From: Pseudomonas graminis
GTDB lineage: Bacteria > Pseudomonadota > Gammaproteobacteria > Pseudomonadales > Pseudomonadaceae
Length of the DNA: 64,000 nt
Assembly: GCF_013201545.1 (NCBI RefSeq)
Contig: NZ_CP053746.1
Location: 1,086,001 to 1,150,000, forward strand
Direction of reading: 5' to 3'
A model generated the notes under the pieces. That model was given only the letters and a program-made list of their open reading frames with translations, was not told the DNA's origin and ran no database searches. Shown piece by piece: positions 58,678-64,000 of the stretch. Position 1 is the first letter of the stretch, and each line of letters starts with the position of its first letter. The translations under genes and the position numbers were made by a program.

Positions 58678-59373
58678 TTACGCGTCCAACGAACCTTGGT
58701 CGATGACCAAGCCTGGGCCCATAGTGGTGCTCAGTGTTACGCGCTTAACGTAGATACCTTTCGAGGAAGCTGGCTTGATACGCTTCAGATCAGCGATCAG
58801 AGCTTCAACGTTCTCACGCAGCTTGTCTGCATCAAAGCCGACCTTGCCAACGGAGGTATGGATAATGCCGTTTTTGTCGGTGCGATAACGAACCTGACCA
58901 GCCTTGGCGTTTTTCACGGCAGTGGCTACGTCTGGAGTAACGGTACCGACTTTAGGGTTAGGCATCAGGCCGCGCGGGCCGAGGATCTGACCCAGCTGAC
59001 CAACAACACGCATTGCGTCCGGGGAAGCAATCACGACGTCATAGTTCAGGTCGCCGCCTTTCATTTCAGCAGCCAGATCGTCCATGCCAACACGATCAGC
59101 GCCGGCAGCCAGAGCAGCTTCAGCAGCTGGACCCTGAGTAAATACTGCGACACGAACGGTCTTGCCAGTGCCGTGAGGCAGCACGGTGGCGCTACGTACG
59201 ACCTGATCGGATTTACGAGGATCAACACCGAGGTTCACAGCGACGTCTACAGACTCGCTGAACTTCACTGTCGACAACTCAGCCAGAAGAGCAGCGGCTT
59301 CGTTGAAGTTATAAGATTTGCCAGCTTCGACTTTGGAAGCGATAGCTTTTTGGCGCTTAGTCAGCTTAGCCAT
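58678..59373 (-). CDS. rplA: 50S ribosomal protein L1
   Basis: L1 forms the mobile stalk that handles E-site tRNA and represses the rplKA message in E. coli. The 231 residues begin [57 protein letters not shown] and contain [15 protein letters not shown]. Its ATG overlaps the rplK stop by one base, giving tight coupling. Confidence 0.98.
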   Translation of the reverse strand: MAKLTKRQKAIASKVEAGKSYNFNEAAALLAELSTVKFSESVDVAVNLGVDPRKSDQVVRSATVLPHGTGKTVRVAVFTQGPAAEAALAAGADRVGMDDLAAEMKGGDLNYDVVIASPDAMRVVGQLGQILGPRGLMPNPKVGTVTPDVATAVKNAKAGQVRYRTDKNGIIHTSVGKVGFDADKLRENVEALIADLKRIKPASSKGIYVKRVTLSTTMGPGLVIDQGSLDA

Positions 59374-59804
59374 TACACACCCTCCACGTTAAGGCCCATG
59401 CTACGAGCAGAACCGGCGATGGTGCGCACGGCGGCGTCCATATCAGCAGCGGTCAAGTCGGCATTTTTTGCCTTGGCGATTTCTTCCAGCTGAGCACGGG
59501 TTACTGTGCCAACTTTTACGGTGTTCGGACGAGCCGAGCCGCTGGTCAAGCCAGCTGCTTTTTTCAGCAGTACCGAAGCCGGGGTGCTTTTGGTTTCAAA
59601 GGTGAAGCTGCGGTCACTGTAAACAGTGATGATCACAGGAGTCGGCAAACCTGGCTCAATACCCTGAGTACGGGCGTTGAACGCTTTGCAGAATTCCATG
59701 ATGTTCACGCCGTGCTGACCCAGTGCAGGACCAACAGGCGGGCTCGGGTTAGCCTGAGCGGCTTTCACTTGAAGCTTGATGTAAGCGGTAATCTTCTTGG
59801 CCAT
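59373..59804 (-). CDS. rplK: 50S ribosomal protein L11
   Basis: L11 binds the GTPase centre of 23S rRNA and senses uncharged tRNA for RelA. The start [46 protein letters not shown] sets the ATG at 59802-59804. The 143 residues end [31 protein letters not shown]. The N-terminal Lys residues that PrmA methylates are present. It lies 119 bases after nusG, beyond a strong hairpin. Confidence 0.98.
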   Translation of the reverse strand: MAKKITAYIKLQVKAAQANPSPPVGPALGQHGVNIMEFCKAFNARTQGIEPGLPTPVIITVYSDRSFTFETKSTPASVLLKKAAGLTSGSARPNTVKVGTVTRAQLEEIAKAKNADLTAADMDAAVRTIAGSARSMGLNVEGV

Positions 59805-59875
59805 GAGGCACTCCAATTACGGGTTCTAGCGCCTCGAAAGGCTCCCCGGTTACTTGCGCGTTTATCCCGGTGACG

Positions 59876-59905
59876 AAAAAACCCCACAGCCCAGGGCTGC
59901 GGGGT
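59876..59905 (-). terminator. Terminator between nusG and rplK
   Basis: On the minus strand ACCCCGCAGCCC and GGGCTGTGGGGT pair around a TG loop, followed by TTTTTTCG. It is 18 bases after the nusG stop. The sequence predicts at least partial termination inside the secE-nusG-rplK transcript; a convincing rplK promoter was not seen in the remaining 70 bases. Confidence 0.88.
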
Positions 59906-59923
59906 ATGGGATTCTGAGTTCAG

Positions 59924-60457
59924 TTACGCCTTTTCGACCTGACTGAACTCCAGCTCCACCGGAGTGGAGCGTCCGAAAATGAGCACCGCCACTTGGATTC
60001 GGCTCTTTTCGTAATTGACTTCTTCGACAGTACCGTTGAAATCAGCAAACGGACCATCTGTAACACGGACGACTTCGCCCGGCTCGAACAGAGTTTTTGG
60101 CTTCGGCTTGTCGCTGCCATCAGCAACGCGACGCAGAATTGCCTCAGCTTCTTTATCGGTAATAGGGGCCGGCTTGTCTGCCGTGCCACCGATGAAACCC
60201 ATGACACGAGGAGTATCCTTGACCAAGTGCCAAGTGCCCTCGTTCATGTCCATCTGGACAAGCACATAGCCAGGGAAGAATTTGCGTTCACTTTTGCGTT
60301 TCTGGCCGTTACGCATTTCCACTACTTCTTCAGTAGGGACCAGAATCTCGCCGAAGCCATCTTCCATGCCTGCAAGCTTTACACGCTCAACCAGTGAGCG
60401 CATGACATGCTTCTCGTAACCCGAGTAGGCATGCACTACGTACCAACGCTTAGCCAC
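59924..60457 (-). CDS. nusG: Transcription termination/antitermination protein NusG
   Basis: NusG binds RNA polymerase and links it to Rho or to ribosomal S10. The 177 residues start [33 protein letters not shown], the NGN domain, and the KOW domain is [53 protein letters not shown]. It is nine bases after secE. Confidence 0.98.
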   Translation of the reverse strand: MAKRWYVVHAYSGYEKHVMRSLVERVKLAGMEDGFGEILVPTEEVVEMRNGQKRKSERKFFPGYVLVQMDMNEGTWHLVKDTPRVMGFIGGTADKPAPITDKEAEAILRRVADGSDKPKPKTLFEPGEVVRVTDGPFADFNGTVEEVNYEKSRIQVAVLIFGRSTPVELEFSQVEKA

Positions 60458-60466
60458 GGGACACCC

Positions 60467-60835
60467 TTAGCCGACAATCAAGGAAACAAGCCAGCCGAGC
60501 AGGGAATCTAAACCCCACAACAGCAGCGCCATGACGAGAACCACTGCAACCACGATCAAAGTGGTCTGGGTAGTCTCTTGACGCGTAGGCCACACGACTT
60601 TACGAATCTCAGCGCGAGCTTCTTTGGCCAAAACAAAGAAAGCCTTACCCTTCCCCGTCTGCAGAGCCACATAGGCTGCCACGGCGGCGATCACAAGCAG
60701 GGCAAGAACGCGATACAGGATTGGCTGCGCGGAGTAGTATTGATTTCCAACGACACCCACGACTACCAGAAGCACTACTACAAGCCACTTCACGAGATCA
60801 AAACGGGAGTCTTGGGCTTCAGCCTTTGGATTCAT
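60467..60835 (-). CDS. secE: Preprotein translocase subunit SecE
   Basis: SecE clamps SecY in the inner membrane. The 122-residue protein has three predicted transmembrane helices (WLVVVLLVVVGVVGNQYYS, LYRVLALLVIAAVAAYVAL, TLIVVAVVLVMALLLWGLD), as in the long E. coli form; the conserved amphipathic segment is AKEARAEIRKVVWPTRQETTQTTL. It follows tRNA-Trp by 44 bases and precedes nusG. Confidence 0.97.
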   Translation of the reverse strand: MNPKAEAQDSRFDLVKWLVVVLLVVVGVVGNQYYSAQPILYRVLALLVIAAVAAYVALQTGKGKAFFVLAKEARAEIRKVVWPTRQETTQTTLIVVAVVLVMALLLWGLDSLLGWLVSLIVG

Positions 60836-60879
60836 CTACTAAAATCCTGTGAAAAGAAAGCCAGATACTTTGGAGAATC

Positions 60880-60955
60880 TGGCAGGTCAGGAGGGAATCG
60901 AACCCCCAACCTACGGTTTTGGAGACCGTCGCTCTGCCAATTGAGCTACTGACCT
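60880..60955 (-). tRNA. trpT: tRNA-Trp (CCA anticodon)
   Basis: A 76-base cloverleaf with encoded 3' CCA. The acceptor stem is AGGTCAG/CTGACCT, the T loop reads GTTCGAATC-type (GGTTCGATTCC), and the anticodon CCA sits at 60920-60922 (plus-strand TGG). It stands just before secE, the usual place, and behind its own promoter. Confidence 0.96.
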
Positions 60956-60976
60956 AAAAGCAAAATCAGGCCGAAC

Positions 60977-61005
60977 ATTATGCGGACCTGACAGGAAGAT
61001 TTCAA
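60977..61005 (-). promoter_or_regulatory. Promoter of trpT-secE-nusG
   Basis: TTGAAA and CATAAT with 17-base spacing on the minus strand; both boxes match the consensus in five of six positions. The -10 lies 21 bases before the tRNA-Trp 5' end. Confidence 0.75.
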
Positions 61006-61091
61006 CAGCAACTCGACAACTGCGATTGTGCACGTCGACTCACTGCGGCGCCACCTCACCAAGACCTTGAAAACCTTGGCATTCGCAGCGC

Positions 61092-61126
61092 CTAAAACAA
61101 AGGCAGATACTCACATATCTGCCTTA
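61092..61126 (-). terminator. Terminator after tRNA-Thr
   Basis: AAGGCAGATA and TATCTGCCTT pair around a six-base loop, followed on the minus strand by TTGTTTTAGG, five bases after the tRNA-Thr 3' end. It closes the Tyr-Gly-Thr tRNA transcript where tufB would otherwise start. Confidence 0.8.
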
Positions 61127-61130
61127 GTAA

Positions 61131-61206
61131 TGGAGCTCTTGAGCGGATTTGAACCGCTGACCTCACCCTTACCAAGGGTGTGCTCTACCAACTGAGCTAC
61201 AAGAGC
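61131..61206 (-). tRNA. tRNA-Thr (GGT anticodon)
   Basis: A 76-base tRNA with acceptor stem GCTCTTG/CAAGAGC and encoded CCA end (TGG at 61131-61133 on the plus strand). The anticodon loop TTACCAA (plus strand) gives anticodon GGT at 61171-61173. Third of the Tyr-Gly-Thr group. Confidence 0.96.
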
Positions 61207-61232
61207 AAAACACATTGCACAACCAGAAAACT

Positions 61233-61306
<74 letters not shown>

Positions 61307-61333
61307 TGAGCTTTGCTGCTTACGCTCAAAATA

Positions 61334-61418
<85 letters not shown>

Positions 61419-61431
61419 TAAGCGAGGCAGC

Positions 61432-61459
61432 ATTCTATATCATGCCACCCTTCTGTCAA
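61432..61459 (-). promoter_or_regulatory. Promoter of the tRNA Tyr-Gly-Thr operon
   Basis: Consensus TTGACA and TAGAAT with a 16-base spacer on the minus strand, followed by a GC-rich discriminator (GCTGCCTCGC) as expected for a stable-RNA promoter under stringent control. Confidence 0.85.
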
Positions 61460-61560
61460 TCTTTTTCTCAATAAAAACTTGAGGTTACAAGCATTGACCA
61501 TCGCTACATCAGTACCTATCAGTTGATCTGCACTGCGAAGCGGGCGCCATTCTATTCAAA

Positions 61561-62022
61561 CTAATCTGCGGTTGCAATGCCTTCACATGACATTATTTCT
61601 TTTTTTAGCATGGGGAAATCCCGGCGGAGCTCGGCGATTAGCACATCGCTCACCAGCCGCCTACTCGCAGGCGCAATTTTCAGCCAATACCCGCCGCCTT
61701 GATGATCCAGGCGCCTACCGAGGCGAGTGTCAATATCCAATGCAACCAGGCGCTGCTCGAGAAGCATAATTTCAGCCTGCCTGGCGGTACCGCCCAGGTA
61801 GAGGCATTGCTCTTGGTCTGCAGCGATGCGCGCGTTAGCACCATCCAATCCCGACTCGCTAAGCAGCCGAATATCCTGGCCATATGCTCTATGAGTCAGC
61901 ACCGGCTCGACCTCTTTGGGGCGCAGCGGCGCATCCTGCTGATGCCAGACAAAATAAAGACCGTTCAACATGAGCAACAACAAAAATGCCCAAGGCATAC
62001 CCACCTCATAATCGATATGCAT
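61561..62022 (-). CDS. SPOR-like membrane-anchored hypothetical protein
   Basis: A 153-residue protein with one N-terminal transmembrane helix (MPWAFLLLLMLNGLYFVWHQ) and a C-terminal domain that resembles a SPOR fold (CLYLGGTARQAEIMLLEQRLVALDID, then GGYWLKIAP). A gene of this type stands in front of the tRNA-Tyr operon in other pseudomonads, where it follows coaX; here it follows birA by only 37 bases. Base composition is visibly less GC-rich than in the rest of the window. SPOR domains bind denuded peptidoglycan, but that role is only inferred. Confidence 0.7.
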   Translation of the reverse strand: MHIDYEVGMPWAFLLLLMLNGLYFVWHQQDAPLRPKEVEPVLTHRAYGQDIRLLSESGLDGANARIAADQEQCLYLGGTARQAEIMLLEQRLVALDIDTRLGRRLDHQGGGYWLKIAPASRRLVSDVLIAELRRDFPMLKKEIMSCEGIATAD

Positions 62023-62059
62023 TCGGATGCATGCCTACCTATTAACTCCGATTTCTACC

Positions 62060-63016
62060 CTAATTCCCCTGAAGCCTCAGACTCACCTCCCCCCCGCTGA
62101 AGTGCTCCTCACGACCACCTACCTTCAGCCTTAGCGCCCCGTCATCACCAACCCCCAGGACAACACCCTGAGTGATCGTCGCTCCCGCAGTGAGAGCGAC
62201 CACAAGCCCTTGCCACAAGTGCTTCTCCTCCCAATCTCTCCGGTAGGCCGCGAAGCCCTTTTCCTGATGACCAGCGAGATATGCGCTGAGATTCCGACTT
62301 AGCGCGCAAGCAACCTTGTTCCGGTCCTGGACGAGCCCCAACTCCAGAGCCAATGAAGTCCAAGGCTGGTCTACGTTACTGGATTCACGCATATTGACGT
62401 TGATGCCGATACCAATTATCACATGACATACATTGGCAGGATCGCCGGTTATCTCAAGCAGCACTCCAGCAAGTTTCTTACCGCCGACCAGAATGTCATT
62501 GGGCCATTTCAGCCCCGCAGTATCGATACCGAGCTCTCTAAGCGTATCTACCACAGCAAGTCCTACTAGAAGACTCAGGCCATCCAGGCGACGCGTCCCG
62601 CCATCCATACGCAAGGCGAGGCTGTAGTAGAGATTTTCAGCAAAAGGACTTACCCAATGACGGCCACGCCTGCCGCGACCAGCCGTCTGCTGCTCTGCGA
62701 GAACCAAGCAAGGAAGTTCAGCGTCTGAATTGGCCACTCGCATGGCTTCAGCATTAGTTGAGTCGATCGTTTCGTGAATCCTGCACGCCCAGCCCAACCC
62801 CATATGCTCACGACGCAGAGCCTCATCATCCAACAATGACAGCGGCGAGGCCAACCGGTAGCCACGACCGCGCACCTTGTAAACCTCTATACCCAGGTCA
62901 GCCTGGACCTGCTGTAGCTTCTTCCAGACGGCACTCCGGCTGACACCCAGCGCAAGCCCCAGATCCTCACCGGAGTGAAACGCCCCGTCTTCAAGTAGCT
63001 TTAGCAATGTATGCAT
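62060..63016 (-). CDS. birA: Biotin-protein ligase and biotin operon repressor BirA
   Basis: BirA activates biotin to biotinyl-AMP, attaches it to the biotin carrier protein of acetyl-CoA carboxylase, and represses biotin genes. The 318 residues have an N-terminal winged helix (MHTLLKLLEDGAFHSGEDLGLALGVSRSAVWKKLQQVQ), the catalytic loop AEQQTAGRGRRGRHWVSPFAENLYYSLAL with the GRGRRG biotin-binding motif, KWPNDILVGGKKLAGVLLE, and a C-terminal SH3-like domain. It lies downstream of the rrn operon. The usual partner coaX is missing after it. Confidence 0.95.
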   Translation of the reverse strand: MHTLLKLLEDGAFHSGEDLGLALGVSRSAVWKKLQQVQADLGIEVYKVRGRGYRLASPLSLLDDEALRREHMGLGWACRIHETIDSTNAEAMRVANSDAELPCLVLAEQQTAGRGRRGRHWVSPFAENLYYSLALRMDGGTRRLDGLSLLVGLAVVDTLRELGIDTAGLKWPNDILVGGKKLAGVLLEITGDPANVCHVIIGIGINVNMRESSNVDQPWTSLALELGLVQDRNKVACALSRNLSAYLAGHQEKGFAAYRRDWEEKHLWQGLVVALTAGATITQGVVLGVGDDGALRLKVGGREEHFSGGEVSLRLQGN

Positions 63017-63045
63017 GAGTCAGAGTGCCTGGCAGTAAGACGCGC

Positions 63046-63073
63046 ATGATAGCCATACAGCTGACCCACGCAA
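63046..63073 (-). promoter_or_regulatory. Possible birA promoter
   Basis: TTGCGT and TATCAT with a 16-base spacer on the minus strand, about 30 bases before the birA start. The -10 is good, the -35 weak. Confidence 0.4.
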
Positions 63074-63162
63074 GTGTAAGTTTCAAGGCCCAAGCCGCCG
63101 GCAAGGCAGCTAGAGGACTGATTAATTGTGAGAGGTGGTTGATAGATTTTCACGCGCAAAAA

Positions 63163-63195
63163 CAAAACCCCATCTGCTTTCGCAGATGGGGTTTC
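63163..63195 (-). terminator. Terminator of the rrn operon
   Basis: AAACCCCATCTGC and GCAGATGGGGTTT pair around a four-base loop; the minus-strand tail is TGTTTTTG. It lies 10 bases after the 5S rRNA 3' end. Confidence 0.9.
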
Positions 63196-63205
63196 GGAAT
63201 TTAAT

Positions 63206-63321
63206 CTTGACGATGACCTACTCTCACATGGGGAAACCCCACACTACCATCGGCGATGCATCGTTTCACTGCTGAGTTCGGGATGGGATCAGGTGGTTCC
63301 AACGCTCTATGGTCGTCAAGA
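63206..63321 (-). rRNA. rrf: 5S ribosomal RNA
   Basis: About 116 bases. Read on the minus strand, the RNA begins CTTGACGACCATAGAGCGTT, contains GAACCACCTGATCCCATCCC and the GATGCATCGCCGATGGTAGT segment, and ends GAGAGTAGGTCATCGTCAAG, whose ends pair as helix I. Exact ends are estimated from that pairing. Confidence 0.95.
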
Positions 63322-63466
63322 AATTCGGGTACTGACTCGTCCTCTCGAACGCTTCAGCAAATCGGGTATGTGATCAAGGTGCAGCTTGTGTGTTCGCAAA
63401 CTTTCGTCTTCATGCGTCTTCACACACCGCAATCTGCTGTCTCTCTGCAGATTGCTTGGGTGTTAT
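63322..63466 (-). other. 23S-5S spacer of the rrn operon
   Basis: A 145-base transcribed spacer with a possible processing stem (AATCTGC and GCAGATT around CTGTCTCTCT at about 63431-63454). No tRNA gene is present in it. Confidence 0.7.

Positions 63467-64000
<534 letters not shown>

Overview
The window is a stretch of Pseudomonas chromosome. The evidence is the protein sequences (NusB, RibBA, UvrA, RpoB/RpoC and the full S10/spc/alpha ribosomal set), a GC-rich coding bias, Pseudomonas-type REP sequences, and gene order that follows the P. aeruginosa PA4051-PA4069 and PA4232-PA4280 blocks as I remember them. Species cannot be fixed. Lack of a second tuf gene, of katA beside the ferritin gene and of coaX beside birA separates it from P. 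aeruginosa; a member of the P. syringae/P. fluorescens side is possible but unproven.

Bases 1-8136: riboflavin/thiamine block on the minus strand (nrdR-ribD-ribE-ribBA-ribH-nusB-thiL, thiL cut by the window edge). Next come a plus-strand lipoprotein, a METTL20-like methyltransferase, a thioredoxin-TPR protein (CnoX type) and a small hypothetical gene.

Bases 8260-14318: a plus-strand operon for a His-rich periplasmic protein, an ABC ATPase, an FtsX-type permease and a DUF3299 protein, behind a Zur-like dyad. It is followed by an OprG/OmpW porin and two overlapping minus-strand sugar-nucleotide epimerase-like genes. Two gaps carry REP inverted pairs.

Bases 14510-24827: a giant Lhr helicase, an MscS-type channel, and a YdeP-type molybdopterin oxidoreductase followed by a TetR regulator and a DUF1348 protein.

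Bases 24859-30355: ssb and a YajR-like MFS transporter, divergent from uvrA, then a ferritin-like bfr.

Bases 30608-60835: the great translation/transcription cluster, all on the minus strand. In transcription order it runs trpT-secE-nusG-rplKAJL-rpoBC, rpsL-rpsG-fusA-tuf, the S10 genes, the spc genes and the alpha genes ending with rplQ. Promoters, terminators, an rplL-rpoB attenuator and an rplJ leader can be read between the blocks.

Bases 60880-64000: four tRNA genes (Trp, Thr, Gly, Tyr), a SPOR-like hypothetical gene, birA, then 5S rRNA and the 3' end of 23S rRNA of an rrn operon, all minus strand.

No mobile element, phage, CRISPR array or obvious defence system was found. The most interesting signals are absences in otherwise conserved neighbourhoods (tufB, katA, coaX), a promoter plus hairpin splitting the spc operon, a possibly leaderless TetR gene with a perfect palindrome in its promoter, and a Zur-like operator with unusual spacing.
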